A DNA stretch of 64,000 nucleotides from Acidobacteriota bacterium (GCA_019639255.1 JAHBSF010000015.1:22019-86018); one strand, 5' to 3'. Counted from the stretch's first letter, positions 24,300 through 33,873 are shown. A program made the numbers and translations. Notes: generated from the letters alone by a model not told the origin.

Positions 24300-25589
24300 T
24301 TATCGGGCGGCGTCGACGGGCGATTGTTTTCTCAATGTCAGAATCAGCAATCCGGCCGCTGCGAGCGACGCCGCCATGTATAACTCTCCGCCCGCAAACG
24401 ATCCCGTGGTTTGTCTGACCCAGCCCGTTATATACGGCCCGGCGAAGCCCCCGAGATTGCCGAACGAGTTGATCATCCCCACGGCGCCGGCCGCCGCCAG
24501 CCCCGAAAGAAACGTAGTCGGATACGACCACCATACGGACATCGGCGCATACACCCCTACGGCCGTAAGCACCACAAAGAAATAACAGGTCCACGCATCC
24601 TGCGCCAGAACGATGCCGATCATACCGGCCGAGGCTATGAACATATGCACCGCGCCGTGCCATCTTCTTTCGTTTCGCTTCGAGGACGAATGCCCGGTAT
24701 AAACCGACGCCGCAAGCGACACGAGCATCGCCGCGGCAATCGCCCGCCCCACGCCCGCATTCGACCAGCCCGACACGTCCTTGAGCACCGTCGGCATCCA
24801 GTAGTTGAAGCCCCAGAATCCGGTCACCCACAGAAAATAAGTCAGACACAGCTTCAGCACTTCGGGATCCCGGAGCGCTTCCATAACCGTATAGCGGCGC
24901 GCTGCGATCTTCGCCTCGGTTTCGGTTTTGTACCGTCGGGTCAAGAATTCCTTTTCGGCGCGGGTAAGCCATCTTGCCTCTTCGGGCCGGTCCGCCATCC
25001 AGTAAACGATGATGAATGCGAACGCGATTGCGGGCATCGCCTCGATCAGAAACAGCGCCTGCCAGCCCTTGAATCCGAGCACTTCAATTCCGATGAGCCA
25101 TCCGGCGAGCGGCGCGCCGATTACGCCGGAAATCTGCAGCGAGGCGAGCAGCACCGCAATGGCGCGCGCGCGGTTGTGCGGGCCGAACCATCGCGGGATG
25201 ATCGTGGCGTATATCACGGGATAAAGGCTGGCTTCGGCCGCGCCGAGCAGGAAGCGCAGCAGATAGAAATGCCAGGGCGCGGTCATATACGCCATCAGGC
25301 CGGAAATGACGCCCCACGTCAGCATGATGCGCGCCACCCACAGGCGCGGACTGTATTTTTCGGCTACGAGCGCGCCCGGGATCTCGAACAGAAAATATCC
25401 GGCGAAAAATATCCCGGCGCCGAAGCCGAATACCGCGGGGTCGAATCCTAGATCGGCGTTCATCTTCAGCGCGGCGTAGCCTACGTTGACGCGGTCGATG
25501 TAGGCGATCACCGAGGTGATGAACAGCGGCAGTATTATGTTCAGATAGGCCTTGCGTCCGGCGCTTGCGGCGATGGCTGATTCGTTCAT
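24300..25589 (-). CDS. MFS transporter, anion:cation symporter (ExuT/GarP-like)
   Basis: 429 residues, 12 membrane segments. FITSVIAYIDRVNVGYAALKM is the first helix with the R-x-N-x-G pattern of the ACS family; PWHFYLLRFLLGAAEASLYP and RWFGPHNRARAIAVL are the conserved loops. Substrates of this family are sugar acids, glucarate, phthalate or similar carboxylates. It converges on the OmpA gene with an 18-bp gap. It lies downstream of the sensor kinase, separated by repeat copy 10. Confidence 0.88.
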   Translation of the reverse strand: MNESAIAASAGRKAYLNIILPLFITSVIAYIDRVNVGYAALKMNADLGFDPAVFGFGAGIFFAGYFLFEIPGALVAEKYSPRLWVARIMLTWGVISGLMAYMTAPWHFYLLRFLLGAAEASLYPVIYATIIPRWFGPHNRARAIAVLLASLQISGVIGAPLAGWLIGIEVLGFKGWQALFLIEAMPAIAFAFIIVYWMADRPEEARWLTRAEKEFLTRRYKTETEAKIAARRYTVMEALRDPEVLKLCLTYFLWVTGFWGFNYWMPTVLKDVSGWSNAGVGRAIAAAMLVSLAASVYTGHSSSKRNERRWHGAVHMFIASAGMIGIVLAQDAWTCYFFVVLTAVGVYAPMSVWWSYPTTFLSGLAAAGAVGMINSFGNLGGFAGPYITGWVRQTTGSFAGGELYMAASLAAAGLLILTLRKQSPVDAAR

Positions 25590-25605
25590 AGATGCTGAAG
25601 ATTAT

Positions 25606-25699
25606 GAGATAACGGAACAAACGGAAATAAACGGAAAGAACGGAAACAAGTCCGCTGGTTTCGTTTTTTTCGTTTTTTTCGTTTGTTCCGTTATCTCTC
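25606..25699. repeat. Family-1 palindromic repeat, copy 10
   Basis: The left arm GAGATAACGGAACAAACGGA and the right arm TTTCGTTTGTTCCGTTATCTC pair well, with inner simple expansions of CGGAAA and CGTTTTTTT. It ends 2 bp before the stop codon of the histidine kinase gene. Confidence 0.88.
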
Positions 25700-25701
25700 C
25701 A

Positions 25702-27075
25702 TCAGATCGGGAGTCTCAGTTTTGCGCTGCAGCCGCTGCGGTCGCGCCTGTTTTCGAGCGTCAACACTCCGTTGTGTCCTTCGGCGATCTGCCGGCTGAG
25801 CGCGAGTCCTATGCCCGAGCCTCCGGGTTTTGTAGTGAAAAACGGGACGAAGAGGTTGGCGGTATTTGCAAGGCCCGGCCCCTCGTCATTTACCGTGACT
25901 TCGAGTTGTCCGCCCGCGATGTTCCACCCGACTTCTATGTTTCCGCCGGTTTCCATCGATGCATCGACCGCGTTGCGCACGAGATTGATGAGCAGTTGTT
26001 CGAGCTGATCGCGATCGGCCTGGATTACGGCGTCGGGGCCGGGCCGCACATGTACGTGCAATCTGGTTTCAATCCCCGCGGTCTGTTTGATCCACGCGCC
26101 GACATCGACGGGTTGCAGGTTCGGGCGCGGGAGTTTTGCAAGCCTCGCATAGGCGCTCATAAAACGGCTGAGCGCTTCGGCGCGCGAAGCGATGACGGAG
26201 AGTCCGCGCTGGAGGTCTTCTTCCCAGTCATCGGGGCGGCGCTGGCGGGCAAGGAGGTTTTCGAGGCTGCCCGCGATGGATTTGATGGGTGCGAGCGAAT
26301 TGTTGAGCTCGTGTCCAAGCACGCGCACGAGGCGCTGCCAGGCCTGGCGTTCTTCTTCGCGCAGCGCGCGGCTGAGATCCGCGATTACGAGCAGTTGGTG
26401 CGGCAGTCCGCCTTCGCGAAACGTCGTTCTTCTCATTCCCCAGCGTCCGATGCCGCCGGGGAAGCTGCGCTGAAGCGTGCGCGCCGCTTCGCCCTGCAGG
26501 CAGTCGCCGAGGCCGAGATCCTCGGCCGTTCTGCCGAGCAGTTGTTCGGCGGGGCGGTTGAGCAGCCGCTCGCCCGCGCGGTTTACGAGCCGCAGCCGGT
26601 GTTCGTTGTCGAAGGTAAACACGGCCACCTCGATTTCCGCCATGACGGTGCGCAGCAGCGCGGTGGCTTCCATCGCGCCGAGGCGCTGTGCGCGCAGTGT
26701 AGCGCCGAGCGCGTTGACTTCGATCATTACTTCGCCGAGGGAATCGGCCTGACGCGCGGCGCGCCCGCGAATCGAATAATCTCCCTCGCGCAGCGCCGCC
26801 AACAGGTTCGAGAGCGTTTGCAGCGGCAATACGACGCGTTCTCTGAGTGCGAAGGCAAATCCCCACCAGAAGCAGATTATGAGCACCGTAAGCGTCCACT
26901 GCACCTTGGGCGTGAAATCCTGCGTCCAGAGCAATGCAAGAGCGACGATTGCGCCGGGCAATCCCGTGAAGAAGGCGAGCATCCATACGCGCCGCTCGTA
27001 GTTTAAGCGCGGGCGGGGAATCGACAACAAACGCTTGGGCGCTGTTGCGCCGGTTGATCTGGTTTCGACCGCCAT
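25702..27075 (-). CDS. Membrane sensor histidine kinase, NtrY-like
   Basis: 457 residues. Two membrane helices (about 31-50 and 59-76), HAMP-like segment (VVLPLQTLSNLLAALREGDY), a PAS domain around residues 140-235, the H-box VLGHELNNSLAPIKS and an HATPase domain with N-box LINLVRNAVDAS, G1 DEGPGL and G2 GGSGIGLALS. It should phosphorylate the response regulator encoded just upstream. Because the periplasmic loop is only a few residues, the signal is probably sensed in the membrane or by the PAS domain. Confidence 0.92.
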   Translation of the reverse strand: MAVETRSTGATAPKRLLSIPRPRLNYERRVWMLAFFTGLPGAIVALALLWTQDFTPKVQWTLTVLIICFWWGFAFALRERVVLPLQTLSNLLAALREGDYSIRGRAARQADSLGEVMIEVNALGATLRAQRLGAMEATALLRTVMAEIEVAVFTFDNEHRLRLVNRAGERLLNRPAEQLLGRTAEDLGLGDCLQGEAARTLQRSFPGGIGRWGMRRTTFREGGLPHQLLVIADLSRALREEERQAWQRLVRVLGHELNNSLAPIKSIAGSLENLLARQRRPDDWEEDLQRGLSVIASRAEALSRFMSAYARLAKLPRPNLQPVDVGAWIKQTAGIETRLHVHVRPGPDAVIQADRDQLEQLLINLVRNAVDASMETGGNIEVGWNIAGGQLEVTVNDEGPGLANTANLFVPFFTTKPGGSGIGLALSRQIAEGHNGVLTLENRRDRSGCSAKLRLPI

Positions 27076-27087
27076 CGCCCGTATCCT

Positions 27088-27216
27088 AAATCAAACCACA
27101 CGACATTGGGACAAAAAAGAAGAGAGATAACGGAACAAACGAAAAAAGACTAAACAGACGGAAATATTCAACTTTTCCGTAATTTTCGTCTCATTTCGTA
27201 TGTTCCGTTATCTCTT
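27088..27216. repeat. Family-1 palindromic repeat, copy 11
   Basis: Starts with AAATCAAACCACACGACATT, the clearest outer box, then the full core with centre ATATTCAAC. It is located between the regulator stop (44 bp away) and the kinase start. Confidence 0.9.
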
Positions 27217-27259
27217 CTTCACCTCTAAACTGGGGATTGCCGGCGTATTTCGCTGTCTC

Positions 27260-28627
27260 TTAAAGCCCGAATTTTTCGAGGCGTCTATAAAGTGCGCTGC
27301 GGCTGAGACCGAGCGCTTCGGCGGCGCGGCTGACGCTGCCGTCGCAGCGGGCAAGCGTTTTTTTGATCAGGAAGTATTCGACTTCTTCGAGGCTCATATC
27401 CTCAAGTCGAGGCGAGCTTTCCGTCCCCGTGTGCAGCCCGAGGTCGCTCGGCTTGACCGTCGCGCCCTGCGCCATCAGCACCGCGCGCTCTACGGCGTGA
27501 TCGAGTTCGCGCACGTTGCCCGGCCACGGATGCCCGATCAATGCCTGCATCGCGTTCTGGTCGAAGCCAGTGAGATTTTTTCTGTACCGCGCGGCGTGCT
27601 GGCGCAGGAAGTGCGCCGCAAGCAGCGGAATGTCTTCGCGGCGGTCGCGCAGGGGCGGCAGCCGTATCTCTACGGTGTTGAGCCTGAAGAGCAGATCCTG
27701 ACGGAAGCGCGCTGCGGCGACTTCGGCCGCAATGTCGGCGTTTGTCGCCGAGAGTATGCGCACGCTTACGCGGCGCGTTCTGGATGAACCCACGCGCTCG
27801 AACTCTCCGGTTTCCAGCACGCGCAGCAGTTTCGCCTGCTGCGGCAGCGGAACGTTTGCAATCTCGTCCAGAAACAGCGTCCCGCCGTCGGCAAGTTCAA
27901 AGCGTCCGACGCGGTCGGTTTTGGCGTCTGTGAATGCGCCCTTTATGTGTCCGAACAGTTCGCTTTCAAATACGCCCTCGGACAGGCCGCCTACGTTGAC
28001 CGTCACGAGCGGTTTGTTTGCGCGGTGCGAAACCGCGTGCAGCACGCGCGCAACTACGCCCTTGCCCGTGCCGTTTTCGCCCGTAATAAGTACGTTTGCA
28101 TCCGACGGGCCCACGCGCGAGATCATCTGCAGTATGGGCTGCATCGCTTGAGATTCGGCGATGAGCGTGGGCCGGCCCTGCACGTCCGAGCGCAGCAACT
28201 GGTTTTCGGCTTCGAGGCGCTGTCCGCGCCGAAGCGCGCGGCCGAGTTCTACCTGCGTCCGGATGATCGTCAGCAGCCGCTCGTTTTCCCACGGCTTTTG
28301 TATGAAGTCGCGCGCGCCGCGGCGCATCGCCTCGACCGCAACGTCGACGCTGCCCCAGGCCGTCATTACTACAACGGGAACGGCCGGATCGAGCGCCTGA
28401 ATGCGCGTCAGCAGTTCGAGGCCTTCTTCGCCCGATGTGGTATCGCGCGTGTAATTGAGGTCCATCAGTACGACGTCGAAGTCGCGCGCTTCGAGCGACG
28501 ACATCAATCGCGCCGGAGATGTTACGGTTTCGATCTGAAACCCCTCGCTTTTGAGCAGCAGTCGCAGCGCTTCGAGTACGTCCACCTGATCGTCGGCTAT
28601 GAGGACGCGCGCGGATGCAGTATCCAA
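27260..28627 (-). CDS. Sigma-54-dependent response regulator, NtrC family
   Basis: 455 residues. Receiver domain (1-120) with DD and the phospho-acceptor in VVLMDLNYTRD and the KPW lysine; AAA+ domain with Walker A GENGTGKGVV, the sigma-54 contact loop GAFTDA (instead of the usual GAFTGA), Walker B GGTLFLDEI and the GPWPGNVREL-type sensor II region HPWPGNVREL. C-terminal Fis-type helix-turn-helix (GSVSRAAEALGLSRSALYRRL). It should activate sigma-54 promoters after phosphorylation by the adjacent kinase; likely targets are the efflux genes upstream. Confidence 0.94.
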   Translation of the reverse strand: MDTASARVLIADDQVDVLEALRLLLKSEGFQIETVTSPARLMSSLEARDFDVVLMDLNYTRDTTSGEEGLELLTRIQALDPAVPVVVMTAWGSVDVAVEAMRRGARDFIQKPWENERLLTIIRTQVELGRALRRGQRLEAENQLLRSDVQGRPTLIAESQAMQPILQMISRVGPSDANVLITGENGTGKGVVARVLHAVSHRANKPLVTVNVGGLSEGVFESELFGHIKGAFTDAKTDRVGRFELADGGTLFLDEIANVPLPQQAKLLRVLETGEFERVGSSRTRRVSVRILSATNADIAAEVAAARFRQDLLFRLNTVEIRLPPLRDRREDIPLLAAHFLRQHAARYRKNLTGFDQNAMQALIGHPWPGNVRELDHAVERAVLMAQGATVKPSDLGLHTGTESSPRLEDMSLEEVEYFLIKKTLARCDGSVSRAAEALGLSRSALYRRLEKFGL

Positions 28628-28684
28628 GGTATTTCTCTCCCGTCCGGAGTTGATGCTGATGTTAACCCGGTTGTAGTCCCGGCG

Positions 28685-29350
28685 TCAGTCGTTGACCAGC
28701 CATCCGTCCCTGAGTCTGATGACGCGATCGCTGTATGCGGCGTTTTCTTCCGAGTGCGTCACCTGAATGATGGTCGTGCCTTCGGCGTTCAGGCGCTTGA
28801 AGAGTTGCATGATCTCGCGGCCCTGGCTCGAATGCAGATTGCCCGTGGGCTCGTCGGCGAGGATCACGCGCGGGCTTGCTATGACGGCGCGCGCCACGCC
28901 GACGAGCTGCTGCTGCCCGCCCGAAAGCTGGTTCGGATAGAGATCCTTCTTCCCCACGATCTGAAACCGGTCGAGGGTGTCGGCCACTATGCTTTCGCGA
29001 TCGCTTCTCTTGATGTCCCGGTACGAAAGCGGGATTTCGAGGTTTTCGTACACGGTCAGATGATCGAGCAGATGGTAGCTCTGGAAAACGAAGCCGATAT
29101 TTCTGTTGCGCAGCTCTGCGCGGTCCTTCGGCTTCAGGCGGTGTACGGCCTGTCCGGAGAAGTGAAATTCGCCGCTCCACGCGTTGTCGTGCATGCCGAT
29201 TATGTGCAGCAGCGTGGATTTGCCCGCACCCGAAGGGCCCATAATCGAGACGAATTCGCCCTCTTTTATCTCCGCAGTTACGCGGCGCAGCACGTAGGTT
29301 TTCTGCGTGCCGTGCTCGAAGAATTTCTCTATGTTTTCAAGTCTGATCAT
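28685..29350 (-). CDS. ABC ATPase, MacB/LolD type
   Basis: 221 residues. Walker [11 protein letters not shown]-loop [17 protein letters not shown], signature [14 protein letters not shown], Walker [12 protein letters not shown] and switch His in [12 protein letters not shown]. The short single-domain form is typical of MacB, LolD and FtsE partners. The permease gene lies directly upstream on the same strand, so the two probably form one exporter or mechanotransmission complex acting across the envelope. The signature's second half (QQQLVGVA) departs slightly from QQQRVAIA. Confidence 0.93.
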   Translation of the reverse strand: MIRLENIEKFFEHGTQKTYVLRRVTAEIKEGEFVSIMGPSGAGKSTLLHIIGMHDNAWSGEFHFSGQAVHRLKPKDRAELRNRNIGFVFQSYHLLDHLTVYENLEIPLSYRDIKRSDRESIVADTLDRFQIVGKKDLYPNQLSGGQQQLVGVARAVIASPRVILADEPTGNLHSSQGREIMQLFKRLNAEGTTIIQVTHSEENAAYSDRVIRLRDGWLVND

Positions 29351-29368
29351 TCGGAATCTGTGCTCCCT

Positions 29369-29486
29369 AAACCAATCCTCACGACATAAGAGAGAGATGA
29401 CGGAACAAACGAAAATAGACGGAACATACGGAAATATTCAACTTTTCCGTAATTTTCGTATCATTTCGTTTGTTCCGTTATCTCTC
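29369..29486. repeat. Family-1 palindromic repeat, copy 12
   Basis: Outer box CTAAACCAATCCTCACGACA, then a complete core. The left arm reads GAGATGACGG and the right CCGTTATCTC, so one position can only pair as G-U. It ends 5 bp before the permease stop codon. Confidence 0.88.
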
Positions 29487-29491
29487 CTGCG

Positions 29492-31939
29492 TCATTCGTA
29501 TCTGAGCGCCTTCATAGGATCGACGCGTGCGGCGCGCCGCGCGGGCACGTAGCCCGCAAGAAATACTATTCCGGCAAGCAGCGCAATGACGCCCGCGTAT
29601 GTAATCGGATCGGTTGCGCTCACGCCGTAAAGCACCGCCGACATCAGTTGCGTGACGCCCACGGCGCCCGCAAGCCCGATCGCTATGCCGATGCCCGCAA
29701 TCGCCATTGCGCGCCGCACGATCATGATTACTACGGCGCTGCGTCCTGCGCCTAGCGCCATTCGTATGCCGATTTCGCGCGTGCGCTGCGCGACCGAATA
29801 CGAGGTTACGCCGTAAATCCCGATCGCCGCCAGCAGCAGCGCCACGAGTCCGAACGCGCCGAGCAGCCCCGCCGCCACTCGCGCCGGAAACATCGACAGC
29901 CCCATATGCTCGTCGAAAGTCTTTGCATCTACGATGGGCAGCGCGGGATCAAGCTGCTGCACGGCGTTGCGCACCACGCCCATCATCGACTGCGGGTTGT
30001 CGGTTGTGCGCACGAGCAGCGTCGTGTAGGGCTCGTACTCCTGCCTCATCGCGAAGTAAACGAAGGGCTGATAGTTTTCTCCGATGTTGAAATACTTGCC
30101 GTCCTTCGCTACACCGACGATCTGCCACATCCTGCCGCCTACGCGCGCGCTGAAACGCCGGCCTATGGCTTCATCGGGGGATTTCACATCGGGGAGCAAT
30201 TTCTGTACGAACGTCTCGTTGACTATGGTTGCGAGCGTAGATTCGGGCGTATCCAGTTCGTTGAAATCGCGCCCTGCTACGAGCGGTATGCGCATCGTGC
30301 GGAAGTAATCGAGGCCGATCGAGGAATACATCGACAACGGAATGTTTGCTCCGCGCTTCGGTTCGGCGCCCTCTATGTGAACGTCGGTAGCCGAATAATT
30401 CAGGCTCAGCGGAACAAAAGCGACGGTCGAGGCCGCCTCGACGCCCGGCAGCGCCCGCACGCGTTCGAGCGCCTGTTGATGAAAGTTATGGCCGCGCGCG
30501 CGGTCGTAGCCCTGAAGCGCAAGATCGAACGTCATCATAAGGCCGTTGCGCGTATCGAAGCCCGGATCGAGCGCGCGCACCTGCTGCAAGGCTTTTACAA
30601 CAAGCCCCGCGGCGATGAGCAATACCAGCGAAAAAGCTATCTGCGCGACTAACAGCGCGCTGCGCAGATTTGAGCGCCGGTATACGCCCGCGCCGGTTTC
30701 ATCCTTGAGCGCGGGAACGAGATCGGTTTTTGTAGACTGCAGCGCGGGCGCAAGCCCGAATATGACGCCGGTCAGCAGCGCCGCCGAGAGCGAAAAGACC
30801 AGCACGCGCGAGTCGAGCGTCAGATCCAGCATCAGCGGAAAATCCATAGGCGGGCGCATTGCCACTATCAGATCTATCAGCCACCAGGCCAGCCCCACTC
30901 CGCACACCCCGCCTATGAGCGCAAGCAGCGTGCTTTCGGTCAGAAGCTGCCGTATGATGCGCGCGCGTCCTGCGCCCAATGCCAGACGGATGGCGATCTC
31001 GCGGCGCCGCTCGGTTGCGCGCGCAAGCAGCAGGCTTGCCAGATTCGTGCACGCAATCAGCAGCACAAGCACTACGGTGCCCATCATCACCCACGCGAAG
31101 CTTATGAACTGTCCGCGCACTGCGGGAATGATCAGACCGGGCGGCGTCAGCATGAGCTGCTTGCCCTCTTCGGTCTCGGGGTGCTCGGCGCCTATTTGCG
31201 ACGCAAGCAGATTGAGCGATGCTTCGGCCTGCGCCCGATCTACGCCGTCCCTGAGCCTGCCGAAACCGAACAGGTTTTGCGATGTTCGCGAATCGAGCCA
31301 GGTTGCGCCCGGTTCGATCCATCCGAGCATCATCATCGGCGCCCAGATTTCGGGTTCGTAAATCAGATCGATTCCCTTGAAGCCGTCGGGCGCTACTCCG
31401 ACGATTTTGAACTGATGCCCGTTGAGCAGTACGTCGCGCCCCACGATTTCGGGATCCGCGCCGAAGCGCCGCTGCCAGCATCCCCAGCTTATCACCGCTA
31501 CCGGGTGCGTCAGCCGCGTCCTGTCCTCTTCGGGAAGAAAAGTACGCCCGAGCGCCGCCCTGACGCCCAGTACATCGAAGTAATTGCCCGAGACGAGATA
31601 TCCCCATACGCGCTCGTTTGCGCCCGACCGGCTCAGGCTCATCGGAGCAAAACGCGTTACGAACATACCCGAAAGCACTTCGTTGCGGTCGCGGAAATCC
31701 ACATAACTCGGCCAGGAAAAGGCGAGCATCTTCTGCGCCGAGGTCGTTACGTGCAGCGCTACGACCCGGTCCGATTTCTCGATCGGAAACGGACGCAGCA
31801 GAATCGTATTGACGAGGCTGAATATCGCTGTGTTGGCCCCGATGCCGAGCGCGAGCGAGACTACGGCGATTATCGTAAATCCCGGGCTTTTACCCAGCCT
31901 CCGGAATCCGTATCGTATGTCCTGTAGAAGTGTGCTCAT
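29492..31939 (-). CDS. Large ABC permease, duplicated FtsX type (ADOP family)
   Basis: 815 residues from ATG 31939 (MSTLLQDIRYGFRRLGKSPG), with GGAG upstream. The order is: N-terminal DIRYG leader and first helix (FTIIAVVSLALGIGANTAIF), periplasmic MacB-PCD domain, a FtsX domain ([25 protein letters not shown]), a second periplasmic domain and a second FtsX domain ([15 protein letters not shown]), ending ARRAARVDPMKALRYE. Such permeases are greatly expanded in acidobacteria. Unlike most, this one has an ATPase and a two-component pair beside it. Confidence 0.92.
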   Translation of the reverse strand: MSTLLQDIRYGFRRLGKSPGFTIIAVVSLALGIGANTAIFSLVNTILLRPFPIEKSDRVVALHVTTSAQKMLAFSWPSYVDFRDRNEVLSGMFVTRFAPMSLSRSGANERVWGYLVSGNYFDVLGVRAALGRTFLPEEDRTRLTHPVAVISWGCWQRRFGADPEIVGRDVLLNGHQFKIVGVAPDGFKGIDLIYEPEIWAPMMMLGWIEPGATWLDSRTSQNLFGFGRLRDGVDRAQAEASLNLLASQIGAEHPETEEGKQLMLTPPGLIIPAVRGQFISFAWVMMGTVVLVLLIACTNLASLLLARATERRREIAIRLALGAGRARIIRQLLTESTLLALIGGVCGVGLAWWLIDLIVAMRPPMDFPLMLDLTLDSRVLVFSLSAALLTGVIFGLAPALQSTKTDLVPALKDETGAGVYRRSNLRSALLVAQIAFSLVLLIAAGLVVKALQQVRALDPGFDTRNGLMMTFDLALQGYDRARGHNFHQQALERVRALPGVEAASTVAFVPLSLNYSATDVHIEGAEPKRGANIPLSMYSSIGLDYFRTMRIPLVAGRDFNELDTPESTLATIVNETFVQKLLPDVKSPDEAIGRRFSARVGGRMWQIVGVAKDGKYFNIGENYQPFVYFAMRQEYEPYTTLLVRTTDNPQSMMGVVRNAVQQLDPALPIVDAKTFDEHMGLSMFPARVAAGLLGAFGLVALLLAAIGIYGVTSYSVAQRTREIGIRMALGAGRSAVVIMIVRRAMAIAGIGIAIGLAGAVGVTQLMSAVLYGVSATDPITYAGVIALLAGIVFLAGYVPARRAARVDPMKALRYE

Positions 31940-32113
31940 TAAATCTTCTCCGGTTGACGTGCTCTCCGGCTTCATTGCTCCGGCGCTCATTGAGCCAATC
32001 CGCGTGCCAGTGTCTAAATGCTGTACCGGGTGAGTTTTTCAAGACGAATTTGTTAATACAAGAACCGTGTTGTGTGCGTTTATGGGACGAAAAAATCCCA
32101 AAACCGGACTGAA

Positions 32114-32195
32114 TGAGAGAATACGGAGCAAACGAAATGAAACGGAATAAACGGAAATGTTGTGGTATTTTCCGTGTGTTCCGGAATTTTTGAAT
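32114..32195. repeat. Family-1 palindromic repeat, copy 13 (degenerate)
   Basis: GAGAATACGGAGCAAACGAA and ATGAAACGGAATAAACGG on the left are still recognisable; the right arm is decayed (TTTTCCGTGTGTTCCGGAA). It lies in the 268-bp divergent gap between the permease and the D-threonine-aldolase-like gene, which otherwise shows nothing. Confidence 0.65.
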
Positions 32196-32207
32196 GAGGG
32201 TGAACAG

Positions 32208-33422
32208 ATGAATCAGTCGCGACGTGGAATGATGAAGCGATCGGGTGCGCTGCTGGCGGCGTCGGCCCTTGGCGCGGTCGATGTTGGAGCGCAGGGCGAT
32301 GGCGGATCAGCGATTGGGCGTGCGCCGCAGACGCGCGCGGAGATCGTCACTCCGGCGCTTGTCGTGGATCTGGATTTGTTCGAGGCGAACATTGCAAGGA
32401 TGGCCGCGCATGCAAAATCATCGGGCATCGCCCTGCGCCCGCACGCCAAGACGCACAAATGTCCGGAAGTGGCGCGCAGGCAGATGCGCGCCGGCGCGCT
32501 CGGCATATGCACGGCCACGATACGCGAAGCCGAGGCGATGGCCGCCGCCGGGTTGACGGGGCTGCTCATAACCTCGGAGATCGTCGGCCGGCCGAAGATC
32601 GAACGTCTGATCGCTCTCGCAGCCAGGCATCCGGACGCGATGGTTGTAGTGGATGATGCGTCCAATGCGCGCGATCTGAACGATGCGGCCGGGGCGGCGA
32701 AGCTCAAGCTCAACGTGATGATTGACGTAGATCCGGGGTTGCGGCGCACGGGTATTGCGCCGGGCGATCCGGCCGCAGCGCTGGCCGAAAGCATTATGAA
32801 GCTGCCGCATATGCGTTTGCGCGGCATACACGCCTATTCTGGTTCTTCGGCGCACGTCAAAGGATGGGAAGCGCGCCGCGCGCATTCGATCGGGGTGATG
32901 ACGCCCGCCGTAGAGACTTTCGCGCGTTTGAAAAGGAAGGGAATGCCGGTTGAGATTCTTTCGGGCGGCAGCACGGGAACCTACAACATAGATTCGGCGC
33001 TGGAGGGCATGACCGAATTGCAGGTCGGTTCGTATGTTTTTATGGATATCGAGTACAGGGATATCGGTGGAAAGTCGGGTGCGGTATACGATGATTTTTC
33101 GCCCTCGCTGACCGTGCTTGCGACGGTGATCAGCAAAAATCATGCGGATCGGGCTACTGTTGACGCCGGGATCAAGGCCTTCGCCACGGACCGCAAATTC
33201 GGGCCGGAAATCAAAGGGGCTGCGGGTGTCGCGTATAACTTCGGCGGCGACGAGCACGGGATACTGGTGCTTGACGGCGCGAGCCGCACGATTGGCGTGG
33301 GCGACCGGCTGGAGTTTTACGTGCCGCACTGCGATCCGAACGTGAATCTGTATGACCGGATTTACGCCTGCCGCGGCGAGCGCGTCGAGGCGGCGTGGCC
33401 CGTGCTCGGCAGGCACGGGTGA
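32208..33422 (+). CDS. Tat-exported D-threonine aldolase/D-serine dehydratase-like PLP enzyme
   Basis: 404 residues from ATG 32208 with GAGGGTG upstream. The leader (MNQSRRGMMKRSGALLAASA) has a twin-arginine motif. The fold III PLP barrel begins at TPALVVDLDLFEANIARMAAHA with the cofactor lysine in RPHAKTHKCPEVAR; GIHAYSGSSAHV and SGGSTGTYNID are later landmarks. The C-terminal metal site is present as VPHCDPNVNLYD (H-x-C type). These enzymes cleave D-threonine or dehydrate D-serine; a periplasmic location is unusual and points to D-amino acids from wall or peptide turnover. Confidence 0.87.
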   Translation: MNQSRRGMMKRSGALLAASALGAVDVGAQGDGGSAIGRAPQTRAEIVTPALVVDLDLFEANIARMAAHAKSSGIALRPHAKTHKCPEVARRQMRAGALGICTATIREAEAMAAAGLTGLLITSEIVGRPKIERLIALAARHPDAMVVVDDASNARDLNDAAGAAKLKLNVMIDVDPGLRRTGIAPGDPAAALAESIMKLPHMRLRGIHAYSGSSAHVKGWEARRAHSIGVMTPAVETFARLKRKGMPVEILSGGSTGTYNIDSALEGMTELQVGSYVFMDIEYRDIGGKSGAVYDDFSPSLTVLATVISKNHADRATVDAGIKAFATDRKFGPEIKGAAGVAYNFGGDEHGILVLDGASRTIGVGDRLEFYVPHCDPNVNLYDRIYACRGERVEAAWPVLGRHG

Positions 33423-33432
33423 TCAATGGTGT

Positions 33433-33540
33433 TAGAGAGATAACGGAACAAACGAAATGAAACGAAAATTAGGGAAAAGTCGAATATTTCCGTCTGTTCC
33501 GTTATCTCTGTTTTAAGTCCCGAAGTCGTGGAGTGATTTA
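33433..33540. repeat. Family-1 palindromic repeat, copy 14 (deleted right arm, right outer box present)
   Basis: The left arm and centre (GTCGAATATT) are complete; the right arm is shortened to CCGTCTGTTCCGTTATCTC. The outer box TCCCGAAGTCGTGGAGTGAT ends at a TTAA that it shares with the following family-2 element. It starts 11 bp after the aldolase stop. Confidence 0.88.
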
Positions 33541-33541
33541 A

Positions 33542-33645
33542 ATCAAACCACAGCAGAATGGTACACACAACGGAGTCTGCAACTGGGTAAGCACGCGCCC
33601 TTGCGTGCTTACCCAGTGATGTGTCCCAATGTTTCGTGGTCTGAT
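33542..33645. mobile_element. Family-2 miniature inverted-repeat element with TTAA duplication, copy A
   Basis: 104 bp from ATCAAACCAC to GTGGTCTGAT, flanked on both sides by TTAA (33538-33541 and 33646-33649). Inside is a hairpin, ACTGGGTAAGCACGCGCCC to GTGCTTACCCAGT. It is a shorter, inverted version of the element at 40073-40212. No coding capacity; movement would need a transposase supplied from elsewhere. Confidence 0.8.
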
Positions 33646-33653
33646 TTAAGAGC

Positions 33654-33852
33654 GTGTTTTGAAAGCCCCGAAGGGGCGAAAGATCTGTAGCCTGGTGCGC
33701 AAGCGCCAGGTCAAATCGAGAAACGCGTCCAAGCCCTGAAAGGGCGAAAGACCTATACAGCGGGGATCTTCCTGAAATTGATGTTGGTGTGATGCCCAGG
33801 GCTTACGCCGCTGGGCTACAGATCTTTCGCCCCTTCGGGGCTTTCAAAACAC
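33654..33852. repeat. 199-bp element with 39-bp perfect terminal inverted repeats (family 3)
   Basis: The left arm (33654-33692) and the right arm (33814-33852) are exact reverse complements; each contains AAAGCCCCGAAGGGGCGAAA and ATCTGTAGCC. Inside, GCCCTGAAAGGGCGAAAGACC is a diverged version of the same motif. No open frame. It ends 21 bp before the next start codon, so it could affect that gene's transcript. Confidence 0.88.
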
Positions 33853-33873
33853 GAGCTAAGAGGAGAACGTCAT

